From NCBI GenBank assembly GCA_033065855.1, contig JAVXUO010002776.1, positions 558,001-622,000 on the forward strand: 64,000 nucleotides of DNA, written 5' to 3'. This document shows positions 47,233 through 57,335 of the stretch, piece after piece. The notes below the pieces were generated by a model, which saw only the letters and a program-made list of their open reading frames with translations, was not told the origin of the DNA and did no database searches. A program made the position numbers and the translations under genes. Source of the stretch: Escallonia rubra. Taxonomy: Eukaryota; Streptophyta; Magnoliopsida; Escalloniales; Escalloniaceae. Numbering within the stretch: position 1 is the stretch's first letter; the number at the start of each line of letters is the position of its first letter.

Positions 47233-48757
47233 TTGAGCCTGGGAGGTTGCCCTTCCTTCCTTCCATCTTTTTACTAGCTGTACTTCTCCTTTTGCTGGCA
47301 TGCCCAGCTGATTGCACTTCTTGTTCTTTTGACAAAATGTTCTCATCTTCCATATTCTGTAGAATAGCAAAGCTATTGTCCAAACTAGGTACCTGCTGTT
47401 GTACCTTATTTTGTACATTTGGGGATATTTCCTTAGTTTCCATTATAGTTTCCTGCTCCACTTCTTTTTGTACCTGGTTTTTTGGCTTCCATACTTGCTG
47501 AGGTAGAGGTTTGTAGTAGCATTTCTCACTATGATGGCCAAATACATGACAGTGCTTGCACTTTGTTGGCATCCATTCATATTCTACTCTTTGTAATATT
47601 ACTTCTTCCCCAGGACCTTTTATAGGAACAAATTCAGGCAGTTGGTTGTTGATGTCCACCTCTACACATATTCTAGCATAGCCAATTCTTTCCTTAGCTG
47701 CTGTGATATGGTCCATAAACAAAGGTTTCCCAATAGTACTCACCATCCTACTGAGCATTTTAGCTGACCAAAATTTTAGTGGTAGGTGTGGTAACTTGAT
47801 CCAAATAGGCACCAATTTCAAATCATCTTGTTCAAGTGTCATAGAACCAGACCATGGTTTTACAATAATAGGTTTATTGTCAAAAAACCATGGTCCCTTT
47901 TCCAGAACAATTTCCTTTGCATTATGTGAATCAAAATTTACCAAGAACGTACCAGGGAGAAGGAGACTCAGAGAAAAGGATCCAATCTGTTGCCATTTCC
48001 TAGCCAAAAATCCTTTGATAATATGCAGAGGCGGTTTAGCACCCAGCACATATAGAATAACAGAGTTTTTCCATTTGTTCAATTCTTCTTCAATGTCTTC
48101 AGAATTATAAATCACTCCCTTCTGTCCGTTAATTTCCTGCGGTTGGATAAATTCCAGCTTCTGTTCTTGGGAGAATTCACGATTTGGCTTTGCTATTGAT
48201 GCATATGATTGATTTAGATTCTTAACTTGCATCTTGATTTCCCCTTTGTTTTGTCCAGAAGGTAGAGGAGGAAATTGGCTTTCCATTCCCTCCATCTCAG
48301 CCCCACGTGGGCAGGAGCTGTTTTGTTCATGCGCTTGCCTTCCACGCACCCCCAAACAATTGTGTTCTTCTACCGTATTCAATGCAGAGGTGGGAACGCC
48401 ATTACTGTCTTGCCCTATCTTTGTAAATAATGTCTCCTTTAACTCCAGATTTTCCTGTCTTAGAATCTCCATTTGTCTCTGTAATTGCTTGACAAGAGTC
48501 TTTAGATGTTGATCATCATCTGAATCATCACTTTGTTCATCGAGTTTCCCCGGTTGCAAGTACGCGACGTCCAGCCGGTTATCTTTTCCCAGAATCACCG
48601 TAATATCACCATTCTTGGATCTTCGCATTTCCTCATTACCTTGTATGTGGGTTTTCTGCCATTCTTCTCCCACAAAATCTGCTGCAAGTAGATCTTTGAC
48701 TGGGCCACGAAGTCGTGTTGATCTTCGTGATGCCAATCCGTCCGTCGTTGGCTTCAT
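47216..48757 (-). CDS. LINE ORF1 protein: DUF4283 and CCHC knuckle
   Basis: 513 aa from the ATG at 48757 (MKPTTDGLASRRSTRLRG). The in-frame ATG at 48847 lies outside the element, beyond its target duplication, so it cannot be the native start. A coiled-coil-like stretch (LVKQLQRQMEILRQENLELK) lies near residues 90-115. The DUF4283 domain covers about 215-330 (FLARKWQQIG, VLEKGPWFFDNKPIIVKPW, PIWIKLPHLP). A zinc knuckle CKHCHVFGHHSEKC follows near 399-412. The tail is basic (ASKRRSTASKKMEGRKG). Such proteins bind element RNA to form the LINE ribonucleoprotein. The last 17 nt overlap the start of ORF2. Confidence 0.93.
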   Translation of the reverse strand: MKPTTDGLASRRSTRLRGPVKDLLAADFVGEEWQKTHIQGNEEMRRSKNGDITVILGKDNRLDVAYLQPGKLDEQSDDSDDDQHLKTLVKQLQRQMEILRQENLELKETLFTKIGQDSNGVPTSALNTVEEHNCLGVRGRQAHEQNSSCPRGAEMEGMESQFPPLPSGQNKGEIKMQVKNLNQSYASIAKPNREFSQEQKLEFIQPQEINGQKGVIYNSEDIEEELNKWKNSVILYVLGAKPPLHIIKGFLARKWQQIGSFSLSLLLPGTFLVNFDSHNAKEIVLEKGPWFFDNKPIIVKPWSGSMTLEQDDLKLVPIWIKLPHLPLKFWSAKMLSRMVSTIGKPLFMDHITAAKERIGYARICVEVDINNQLPEFVPIKGPGEEVILQRVEYEWMPTKCKHCHVFGHHSEKCYYKPLPQQVWKPKNQVQKEVEQETIMETKEISPNVQNKVQQQVPSLDNSFAILQNMEDENILSKEQEVQSAGHASKRRSTASKKMEGRKGNLPGSNDSDH

Positions 48758-48811
48758 TGTTGTTGCATTTGTCCAGGTTTTTAGGGAGAAGTTGGAGTTT
48801 TCATTTACATT

Positions 48812-50417
48812 ATTGATTTTATTTGCAATGTGATTCCGTTGATACACCTGGGTTACTGCTCTTCTTCAATGTCATGTGTGGTTCTGTACAGAAAATATCC
48901 TGACAAAACTTTCCATTTCAAAAGCTGAGAGCTTGTGGCTTATGGTATGTACAGAAAATTCGCTTATATTTTCTTTTATTACAGGGATTCATGATATGCA
49001 TCGTAATTTTTAGCCTCCTGATTCTCGAGTTGATCAGCAGTTGTCTGCCTTTTGTTGTATATGCACTGGAACTAGAAATTTTTGTTTACATTTTTATCTA
49101 TTTTGCAACACAGCATATTTTCATTCTTGCATTATTCTTTTATTCATGTGATTAAGACTTCGGATCCATTTCTTTAATACTACGCTGGAAAGAGACATCT
49201 TGAAGTGAGAAGGAAGACGATGTGTAATTTATCGAACTTAGGAATGAGTCTTGGCCCTCGAGTGATCTTGACGTAGAAGGTTGTAGAAAATTTGGCTACA
49301 TTTGATCGAGGATAAGGTTCCGAAGAAGAATAAAACTGGTTTATATACCTCAGGCCTCATTATTTAAATCTATAAGCTATAAGCAGAAGCTTGTAATTAT
49401 GATATCTTTGCCTTACTCTTAGACTTTTCTTGCACAATAAATGGCTGGTGAGTCCATCCTCATAGACATACGGTAGGATGGTCTTTGGACAAAAATCACT
49501 TTGCATTGTTGATTCATATTAGTGGATGAATCTGAATTACCATAGGCTACAGGCATCAATTGAGAAAAGCAGCTGTTGTTAGGTTCAGGTTCACAAAGGG
49601 TATAAATATCACAGCATTGAATATCGTAAAGAAAAGGTATAGAAATAGTCCATTGCAATTTCCACATTCACTTCTTTCTCCCAAGTTCTGTTTCAGGAAC
49701 TTCACTGGAATGTGTATAATTTGGTTGTGAATTTTGTAGTTGGTAATATTAAAATTAGATAAAAAAAATGTTCTTTTGAGTTTTTGTGGATGCTTAATGT
49801 TAAAATGAAAATTGTGCGCAAGGTTTCAAGGAGTACAACTTCTGTTATTCTAGAAACAACGCATATAGGGAAGTCTTTCCACCATTATTATAGGGATCAG
49901 CTGAAAGACTGATCCATCAATATATGTATTTTGCAATTTCTTATAAGATATGAGGGATTATAATGTGGCGATAGCTAGGTTAATTCAAGAATATAGAAGT
50001 CATGAGTATGATGCCTGAAAAAAAATTCAATTGTTTTGCGAGATATGGGTAAAAACCATGGTTGACAACTTCCTGTGCAGTAGCAAATAGTTGGGAATCT
50101 ATTGGACTATGAGAGCCAGTATAGAACGTGTAAATCGAAATTGTATCTCTTGATACCTTCTACATATATTTAAGTTTACTTCTGCTGTACTCTTGAATTA
50201 AAACTGCCTGCTTGTAAGGCTCTTTGAATATCTTTGTTCGCGTTAGAAAAGGACTATCTGAAGCATGTAAATTTCGAGGATCATCTCAATTTGGACTTTG
50301 CTTTTCTTTCAACTTCTTTGGGAGAAGACTTTTCTTCTGCAACTCTAAACACTATGCATGTTCTACAAATTTTATGTGTTGCCTTCTCATGTGTTGATCT
50401 TGGCTATACCCTATCAG
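48812..50417 (+). other. Internal non-coding part of the large TIR element
   Basis: About 1.6 kb between the nested LINE and the ClpB fragment. It is AT-rich with intron-like texture. I found no recognisable exon. It may be captured intron or promoter sequence of the ClpB parent gene. Confidence 0.4.
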
Positions 50418-50946
50418 ATCAGCAATTCAGAGTACACAGAGATGGCATGGGAGGGGATTGTTGATGCTGTGGAAATAGCACGAGACTGCAAGCAGCAAGT
50501 TGTCGAGTCTGAGCACTTAATGAAAGCTCTTCTAGAGCAGAAGGATGGGCTGGCTCGGAGAATATTCACAAAAGCTGGGGTTGATAACACTTCTGTTCTG
50601 CAAGCTACAGACGAGTTTATAGCTCAACAACCTAAGGTTGGAACGATTATTGGAAGTCAATGGACCTTCTATTCAATGTATGATCATTTGTATCCGATAT
50701 CTACTGCAGGTGACTGGTGACACAAGCGGCCCAAAACTAGGCTCAAATCTAGTTCCCTCTTGGAAACTGCAAGAAGGCACAAGAAAGAAATGCGCGATGA
50801 TTTTGTCTCTGTGGAGCATCTAGTGTTAGCATTCTTTTCGGATAAGAGATTTAGGTAGCAGTTCTTCAGGAAGCTGCAAGTTAGTGAGAAGGCTTTAAAG
50901 GATGCCATTCAAGCTGTTCGTGGAATTCAGAGAGTAACTGATCAAA
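50418..50946 (+). pseudogene. Captured ClpB chaperone N-terminal fragment
   Basis: Two exons of a ClpB/Hsp100 gene are visible. The first (50418-50636) encodes YTEMAWEGIVDAVEIARD, then VVESEHLMKALLEQKDGLAR and FIAQQPK. A 73-bp intron follows (AAG|GTTGGA...ACTGCAG). The second (50710-50946) encodes TGDTSGPKLGS, then after a 1-nt frame change SLLETARRHKKEMRDDFVSV and EHLVLAFFSDKRF. A TAG stop is next, then KALKDAIQAVRG. It ends at another donor-like A|GTAAG. This is the Clp N-terminal repeat domain. From memory it resembles mitochondrial ClpB (CLPB4) more than the chloroplast form. No ATPase domains are present. Frameshift and stop make it a pseudogene unless transcribed as a non-coding or chimeric RNA. 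Confidence 0.85.
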
Positions 50947-52071
50947 GTAAGAACCTGATTGTACATTTTGTACTTAAGAGGACCTTGTGTTTTTGAGTGA
51001 TGAAGCATTGGTTCCATTTTCTCTTGGAGGCCATCATACTATGTCTTTTGGGGATCTGAGTATATAAGGGGTTTAGCAGAATAATTAGGGCACATAGGGG
51101 ATGACAATGGTGTATTGCTGAGTTCATTTTTCTTCACCAACAGGCATTTTATGCCAGCAATGTAATTATGTATTTGAACGATATATATCAATAAAATCCT
51201 TGTCTTACATAATTTAAATTTGAGACAAGTTGGTCTTTCTTGTGACTATATTTGGTCAAATGTAATGTGTTTGTATGCGTATCTGTCCAAGTACAAAGAA
51301 CTATTCAATCTGGTAATGTCTTATACTACGAAGGCTTTTTTAAGAATCCAAGGGATGAACTGTGTCTCGCACTGTTCGCCTCAAAGCAACAGTATCACCT
51401 CAATCGCCGCAGCGATGTTGCTATTGGGCGATGGTGATTCAACAGCATCACCTCATCACCTCAATCGCCGCATCACCTCATCACCTCAAAGCAACGGCAT
51501 CACCTGAATACTAGAACGTGGCCGATGGTGATTCTTGCGGCAATATTGCTATTGGAAGATATTGCGGGTAGTGGATGGTCTGCCGCAGCGATGGGCTTGG
51601 TAGTGGCGGGTTACGACGGAGATTCGGCCGGCGATGGAGGCTGGGCAGCAACGGCGGCCGGCGATTGGGATGTCTGATTTGCTGAGAGGTATAATGATGG
51701 GGAGGGAGGGAAATGGTGGTTTCACCGGTGTGGAAGGTTGACGGCAATGGGCGAGGTGCGGCCGGCGAGATGGGCAATTGGTAGTGGCTGCTGTGGTCTG
51801 ATGACGAAGGCGAGCAGTGACGACGGCCGGCGATGTGCCCTGTTTGGTCTGATGTAAGAGAGAGATTTGATGAGAGGGTGCGACAACCGAAAATTGCACC
51901 GGCTAATTTTGCAGTGGGCACCGGCAGATGGTGACTTTTCACTGTGGGCAATTGTGGACGGCCGGCGAGATTGGCAATTGGTATTGCCGGAGATAAGCTG
52001 CTGTGCGATTTGACGAAAGAGACAGAGAAAATGACGGGAGAGATAACTATACAAAAAGAAATACCACGTCA
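50947..52071. other. Right subterminal region of the large TIR element
   Basis: Contains a short repeated phrase (ATCACCTCAATCGCCGCA and ATCACCTCATCACCTC, about 51385-51500). GC-rich stretches with recurring GCCGGCGA motifs (51600-51980) mirror, in inverse orientation, the GCCGGCC-rich stretch at 43030-43350. Open frames here are compositional (Ser/Pro/His-rich). Confidence 0.5.
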
Positions 52072-52137
52072 AAAACTACGTAGTTTTATCCTCTAGCCTT
52101 AGGCAGCTTGTCTAAGGCTAGCAGTATATTCGTTATC

Positions 52138-52140
<3 letters not shown>
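52072..52140 (-). repeat. Right terminal inverted repeat
   Basis: Its reverse complement begins GGGGATAACGAATATACTGC and matches the left TIR at 68 of 69 bases. The single mismatch falls in the arm of the first internal palindrome (TTAGACA in place of TTAGGCA). It abuts a (TA)n tract. Confidence 0.9.

Positions 52141-52169
<29 letters not shown>
52141..52169. repeat. (TA)n microsatellite
   Basis: About 29 bp of TA dinucleotide flanking the right end of the large TIR element. It blurs the exact target duplication. Confidence 0.9.
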
Positions 52170-52171
<2 letters not shown>

Positions 52172-53006
52172 TTCTCCTGTTTACTTAAAAAAATTGATTG
52201 GTGGAATAAATAGAAATCAAAATATTATAAGTATTATACATGATCAGGACTACTCGATTGTTGTTCGTATGCATTCCTACAAATTCCTATCAGATAATCA
52301 AAATTTAGGGAATGGATGAACTGAAAATACTTTTTAAGAAGGAATAGAAGCTTAAAGCAACTAAGCAGGTTGTGGTTGAATCAAAGGAGCGGGTGAAATG
52401 GAATAGAAAAAGGTAAGACGTCGTTTTGGCTATAAAAAAAAGGAGGTCATGTCATGGGGCTAAAATTTCGGAAGGTAGAACATTTATGGCTTTATATATT
52501 CGTTCAGCCAATAGATTATTTACATCTAAGTATAAGTTTCAAGGAAAATTAAGAGTTCTAGAAAAATGAATTAGTACTTTGGGGGGCATAAATCCTATCA
52601 ATTGAATCTAGATGTATATAGTGCGCGAGTATACACATAGAGTGTATAGGTAGATGTCACGATAAATTCGCCAAAACTCATGATAAAATCCTGAACCACA
52701 ATAAATTTGTGTATAGTATAGATAGATTCCAAGATAACACGAGATGAATCATCAGCCATCTGTCTCTTTTGACGTGCAGTGAGAACGTAATTTGGTTTCT
52801 TGATTTGCAATTTACACCAGACCGGTTTATCTTGAACTATTGGTGTTTTTCCAACATATTGTGTTAGTTTTTTGGGTTTATTTTGTGTGTTAAAATAATA
52901 TGAGAGGAATGTAAAAATGCCAAAAGGGAGGGTCCACGTAAAATAGAATTGGAAAATTAAGTGAGTTTATTTTGTTAACTTTTTTTGGTTTGTTTTGAGT
53001 GCAGTA
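52170..53006. other. AT-rich intergenic sequence
   Basis: No supported gene or element between the two TIR elements. Confidence 0.4.
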
Positions 53007-53015
53007 TTAAAAATA

Positions 53016-54275
53016 GGGAAAATTGCATAAAACACCCTCGTGGTTTGGGTGTTTTGCAAAAAGACCCCTGTAGTTTGAACATCTGCAAAGAGACCCATGA
53101 GGTCGCTAATGTGTTGCATCAGACGATTTCCGTTACAGAATAATAGAAATGTCTAAATTGCCCACGTATATAAACCATAATCTAGGGTTTTTTCCGTTCT
53201 CCGACACCTCAAATGTCGCCGGTGAAACCATAGCTGTCGTACTACCAACCAGCCACATCCACCTCCACCACCGCCTGTCTGCAACCTATCCCACCCACAA
53301 CAACCGTCGCCGCCATCTCCTGACCCAATCCCGTCGTCACCACCTATTGAACCTAATCTCGTTACCGTCAACACTTTCATCTAACCCCGCTATTGGTGTT
53401 GGTGCATTGTACAATTTAAGTCTCAAATGCACACAACTCAGAAATCCCAACCTGGAATCCACGAAGGGAGGAGCAATCTTGGGAAGATCCGGCCAGCAAT
53501 GCCCGGTTCGGCACCGAATTCGATTTGAACAGAACAGAAATGGGGCGGCTCTGTTGGATCTGTTTCGGGTTAGCCTGCAAAGACCCAAACAGGGCAGTGG
53601 TCTTCAGGCAAGGAACAGAGAAAGAAGCCATTCTTTTCTTGACTGGTGAATCACCAAATCGAGGTGAGAGAGTTGGGATTTTTGTAAGGGGGAAAGGGCG
53701 GTGAAAACAGAGGCGTTAAAAGGGCAATAAGACTTCGCGGACGGCTCTCTCTCCCTTTCCCCTTCCATCATGTCCCTTTCCTGTTGCCTCACCTGCTTTG
53801 ATCGTGGTGGGTGGACTAGGCTGTGACGGCGGCACATGTGGATTGGGATGATGAAGGCTAGCACGGCGGCACAGGTGATTGGTGGTTGGGGCTGGGTAGA
53901 GGCATAAATTAGGGATGGAGGTGATGGATGGGGCTATGTGGATCAATTGCGACGTGGGTTAATCGGATGACGGTGACGGCTAGGGTTTTAGTTGGTGAAG
54001 GTGGCTGCTAGGGTTAGGGTTTAGTTAGATTGTAGAAGAAATTAGGATTTGAATGGTAGAGAAAAAAGAAATGAAGGGTATTTTAGTCTTTTTAATGTAT
54101 TAAAATCTACCACACGCACTTCTTAAGAGAGTGAAGATCAGTCTCCGCTAACTTGAACGGTATTTTTAACGATCACAACACATTAGCGACCTCAGGTGTC
54201 TCTTTGCAAATGTTCAAACTACAGGAATCTTTTGCAAAACACTCAAACCACAAGGGTGTTTTATGCAATTTTTCC
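53016..54275. mobile_element. Mutator-like element, 1.26 kb, non-autonomous
   Basis: Terminal inverted repeats of about 110 bp begin GGGAAAATTGCATAAAACAC at the left. The right end reads GGAAAAATTGCATAAAACAC after reverse complementing, and similarity continues through GTAGTTTGAACAT and GAGGTCGCTAATGTGTTG. The element is flanked by a perfect 9-bp target duplication, TTAAAAATA (53007-53015 and 54276-54284). There is no transposase. The interior is GC-richer and includes a minus-strand frame starting MASFSVPCLKTTALFG, which could be a captured gene start. It lies directly upstream of the cystatin-like gene promoter. Confidence 0.88.
53416..53631 (-). pseudogene. Possible captured transit-peptide-like segment
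   Basis: An open frame of 71 aa inside the MULE reads MASFSVPCLKTTALFGSLQA followed by a Ser/Arg/Gln-rich, acid-poor stretch. That composition is typical of chloroplast transit peptides. An AAAAGA context precedes the ATG. No mature domain follows before the stop. It could be the first exon of a host gene carried by the element, or coincidence. The parent gene was not recognised. Confidence 0.3.
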
Positions 54276-54550
54276 TTAAAAATATTGGAGAGAAAATCGA
54301 GCTTTCATCGTTTTGCTAAGTTTCTATATCGGATAAAGTCGCCAATATTGCTTTTATTTAGGTCCAAACCAAGTGTCCAACCGATGGGATGGGTAAGGCT
54401 TTGAGGAGTCCAAAAGATTGGCCCAGGTCCTTCATCCCTGTGCTAACAGAGCCCACACCAGACACACCACCCAACCCAAGGAACGGAAGGTGTTTCGAGT
54501 AAATTTAACCACATCACGGTGAGCCCTAGTTTCCTATTCTATTTTCCCAG

Positions 54551-54560
54551 TATATAAATA
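54551..54560 (+). promoter_or_regulatory. TATA box of the cystatin-like gene
   Basis: TATATAAATA followed by CCCATTGCGG is a strong plant TATA element. A start site about 30 bp downstream would fall near 54585-54595, just before the leader repeat array. The array would then be transcribed as 5' UTR and intron. No other gene start lies nearby. Confidence 0.55.
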
Positions 54561-54606
54561 CCCATTGCGGACAACGGATCGCCATATGACGGTGGATTCT
54601 CTTCTT

Positions 54607-56299
54607 CCAGAGGTGGCCTCTTCTCTTTCTCCTTGAACCTCCGATTATTAGTATTATATATATATTTATCTTGTTCTCCACATTGTTATCCTGATTGAAG
54701 ACACTATTGATTCTTCATCTCATCTTTCTAGTTGTAATTGCAGGATTGATTTGTTAGGGTTTCCCTTAGGGGGCAGCTAAACGATTTCGTGATCCAGAGA
54801 TGGCCTCTTTTCTTTCTCCTTGAACCTCTGATTATTAGTATTATATATATATATTTATCTTGTTCTCCACATTGTTATCCTGATTGAAGACACTATTGAT
54901 TCTCCATCTCATCTTTCTAGTTGTAATTGCAGGATTGATCTGTTAGGATTTCCCTTAGGGGGCAGCTAAACGATTTGGTGATCCAGAGATGGCCTCTTCT
55001 CTTTCTCTTTGAACCTCCGATTATTAGTATTATATATATATATATCTTGTTCTCCACATTGTTATCCTGATTGAAGGCACTATTGATTCTTCATCTCATC
55101 TTTCTAGTTGTAATTGCAGGATTGATCTGTTAGGGTTTCCCTTAGGGGGCAGCTAAACGATTTGGTGATCCAGAGATGGCCTTTTCTCTTTCTCCTTGAA
55201 CCTCCGATTATTAGTATTATATATATATTTATCTTGTTCTCCACATTGTTATCCTGATTGAAGACACTATTGATTCTTCATCTCATCTTTCTAGTTATAA
55301 TTGCAGGATTGATCTGTTAGGGTTTCCCTTAGGGGGCAGTTAAACGATTTGGTGATCCAGAGATGGCCTCTTCTCTTTCTCCTTGAACCTCCGATTATTA
55401 GTATTATATATATATTTATCTTGTTCTCCACATTGTTATCCTGATTAAAGACACTATTGATTCTGCATCTCATCTTTCTAGTTGTAATTGCAGGATTGAT
55501 CTGTAGGGTTTCCCTTAGGGGGCAGCTAAACGATTTGGTGATCCAGAGATGGCCTCTTCTCTTTCTCCTTGAACCTCCGATTATTAGTATTATATATATA
55601 TATTTATCTTGTTCTCCACATTGTTATCCTGATTGAAGACACTATTGATTCTTCATCTCATCTTTCTAGTTGTAATTGCATGATTGATCTGTTAGGGTTT
55701 CCCTTAGGGGGCAAATAAACGATTTGGTGATCCAGAGATGGCCTCTTCTCTTTCTCCTTGAACCTCCGATTATTAGTATTATATATATATTGATTGTGTT
55801 CTCCACATTGTTATCCTGATTGAAGACACTATTGATTCTTCATCTCATCTTTCTAGTTGTAATTGCAGGATTGATCTGTTAGGGTTTCCCTTAGGGGGCA
55901 GCTAAACGATTTGGTGATCCAGATATGACCTCTTCTCTTTCTCCTTGAACCTCCGATTATTAGTATTATATATATATTTATCTTGTTCTCCACATTGTTA
56001 TCCTGATTGAAGACACTATTGATTCTCCATCTCATCTTTCTAGTTGTAATTGCAGGATTGATCTGTTAGGGTTTCCCTTAGGGGGCAGCTAAACAATTTG
56101 GTGATCCAGATATGGCCTCTTCTCTTTCTCCTTGAACCTCCGATTATTAGTATTATATATATATTTATCTTGTTCTCCACATTGTTATCCTGATTGAAGA
56201 CACTATTGATTCTTCATCTCATCTTTCTAGTTGTAATTGCAGGATTGATCTGTTAGGATTTCCCTTAGGGGGCAGCTAAACGATTTGGTGATCCGCGAG
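54607..56299 (+). repeat. Nine-copy ~187-bp leader repeat with mini-ORFs
   Basis: Nine near-identical head-to-tail units of 186-189 bp. The mini-ORF position falls at 54613 (GTG, lost ATG), 54800, 54989, 55175, 55363, 55549, 55738, 55925 and 56112. Each ATG opens a seven-codon frame, mostly MASSLSP, then TGA. The next position in the same register, 56300, is the ATG of the cystatin-like gene, preceded by GGTGATCC as in the units. Each unit also has an intron-end-like TTGTAATTGCAG and, in most copies, TTAGGGTTT (an inverted telo-box). The array is therefore an amplified gene leader, not an unrelated satellite. Confidence 0.92.
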
Positions 56300-57335
56300 A
56301 TGGCGACGCTAGAAGTAGTGCGAGAACTAGAGGCTAAGTTAAAAGCTGTTGATCCTAATTTTCAGTGGTCTCCTTACGTCGAGATCGATCATGACTTGTA
56401 TAAAGCTTACTGCGATGAAGCTGAAAAGAGCGAGGTATAGCGAGAGAGAGCTTTGATAACTGTTATCGCTTCAACTATATCAACTGTACTTGAACTGTTA
56501 GATAATTATAGTCGATGATAACATCACTGTTTCGATCGCTATTACAGAACCGTACATGAGATTTTCACCTCATACGGCTCCTCGAAAGTCACAAATAAAT
56601 CTAAGGACCCATTCGGTATTATTTATCTTGATATGTTTATACGATAGATAAAGTCAAAATCGATCGTAAGGCCCTCAATTAGACAATGTAATTCTGTCTG
56701 CCATAGTTATCTAGTTATTTTTAATAAATTAAATAAGCCCTAGGTCATTTGTGTCCATCCATGCTAATTTATCTGCTTTGTATTGCAATTTGCAATTGCA
56801 TGTTGAACCTGCAGAATTTCGACATCAAAACTCGTTACGGAGGTGGTTTTGTCGGGGGCATCAATGTCACTGACCCATACCGCGGTGGAAACCCTGTCAT
56901 TAACATGTGTGCCGCTGATGCAATTCTGCACTACAACGATTCCCTCCCACCGGTCTGTCTTTCCCTTAGCCCTGCTTTGCTTTGCTTTTGAATGGAGTTG
57001 TGCTGTGCGTGCCTGTGTTAACTTCCCCCCTCCCCGCCTCCGTTTTGTTTGTTCCCTTGTTTGTTTGCTTGTAGGATGAACATCTGGAGCTTGTTGGCTT
57101 TGTCAAGGTCAACTGCCAGATGATGTGCGGTTCAATGCTTTACATAACCCTCAAGGCCAAAGAGGTTAAAAGTGGAAAGGTGGGTGTGTACCAAGCCAAG
57201 GTATGCTATGGTGTGGGGGGCTTGACTACCGTCCATTTCCTCCGTCCACATCCTACGGCCAACGCCACGCCGCCGAAGCCCGTCCCCCGTCCTCGTCGGA
57301 AAAAACTTAAGTTATTCAACTCTCTTTTCCGGTGA
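56300..57335 (+). CDS. Cystatin-like superfamily protein
   Basis: Three exons (56300-56434, 56815-56952, 57075-57335) with phase-0 introns give 177 aa. Exon 1 encodes an acidic helix-like segment (MATLEVVRELEAKLKAVDPN). Exon 2 reads FDIKTRYGGGFVGGI and GNPVINMCAADAILHYN. Exon 3 reads LELVGFVKVNCQMMCGSMLY, ITLKAKEV and GVYQAKVC, then a Pro/Arg/Lys tail. The helix followed by beta-strands ending in a YITLKA...YQAKV pair is the pattern of plant cystatin/monellin-fold proteins. A clear QxVxG protease-binding loop is absent, so protease inhibition is doubtful. The start is fixed by the leader array, whose repeats end exactly at this ATG. The donor of intron 2 (CCG|GTCTGT) is weak. An alternative donor AAG|GTATGC lies within exon 3. 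Confidence 0.75.

Larger units (their letters stand above)
43474..48795 (-). mobile_element. LINE with two open ORFs, recent insertion
   Basis: A 5.3 kb minus-strand insertion is bounded by a perfect 16-bp target duplication, AGTTTTCATTTACATT (43458-43473 and 48796-48811). Its poly(A) is read as T's right after the left copy. Both ORFs are open from start to stop: ORF1 (48757-47216, DUF4283 plus CCHC) and ORF2 (47232-43582, endonuclease plus RT). The 5' UTR is only 38 nt, so the 5' end may be slightly short or naturally compact. It lacks the C-terminal RNase H seen in the 33.3-41.5 kb LINE and differs in sequence, so it is a separate lineage. Intact ORFs and perfect duplications point to a recent insertion that may still be competent. 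Confidence 0.93.
42851..52140. mobile_element. Large TIR element (Pack-MULE-like) carrying ClpB
   Basis: Long terminal inverted repeats (42851-42919 and 52072-52140) agree at 68 of 69 bases. Subterminal similarity continues inward (TTACCTCTCCCGTAAATTTC against TTATCTCTCCCGTCATTTTC, then GCCGGC-rich stretches). The 9-bp flanks TGTATATAT and TATATATAT match at 8 of 9, but in an AT repeat, so the target duplication is only suggestive. Inside are a broken ClpB chaperone fragment (50418-50946) and a nested LINE (43474-48795). No transposase was seen. Without the LINE the element would be about 3.95 kb. Long TIRs plus a captured host gene fragment fit a Pack-MULE, but the superfamily is an inference. 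Confidence 0.75.

Noticed and set aside
47233-47418. N-terminal extension of LINE ORF2 from the upstream ATG
   Set aside because: The endonuclease fold begins at the ATG at 47232. The extension is the antisense-frame overlap with ORF1 coding sequence.
48758-48847. N-terminal extension of LINE ORF1 from the ATG at 48847
   Set aside because: It lies outside the target duplication that bounds the LINE, so it cannot be native coding sequence.
51511-52072. Three overlapping Ser/Pro/His-rich minus-strand frames
   Set aside because: They lie in the subterminal region of the TIR element, are open in all frames, and have no conserved motif.
55291-56035. 60-aa minus-strand frames repeated in the leader array
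   Set aside because: They are shadows of the 187-bp tandem repeat and recur only because the DNA repeats.
54607-56299. Direct-repeat array considered as CRISPR or satellite
   Set aside because: Units are contiguous with no unique spacers, the genome is a plant, and the array ends in register with a start codon. A leader amplification explains it better.
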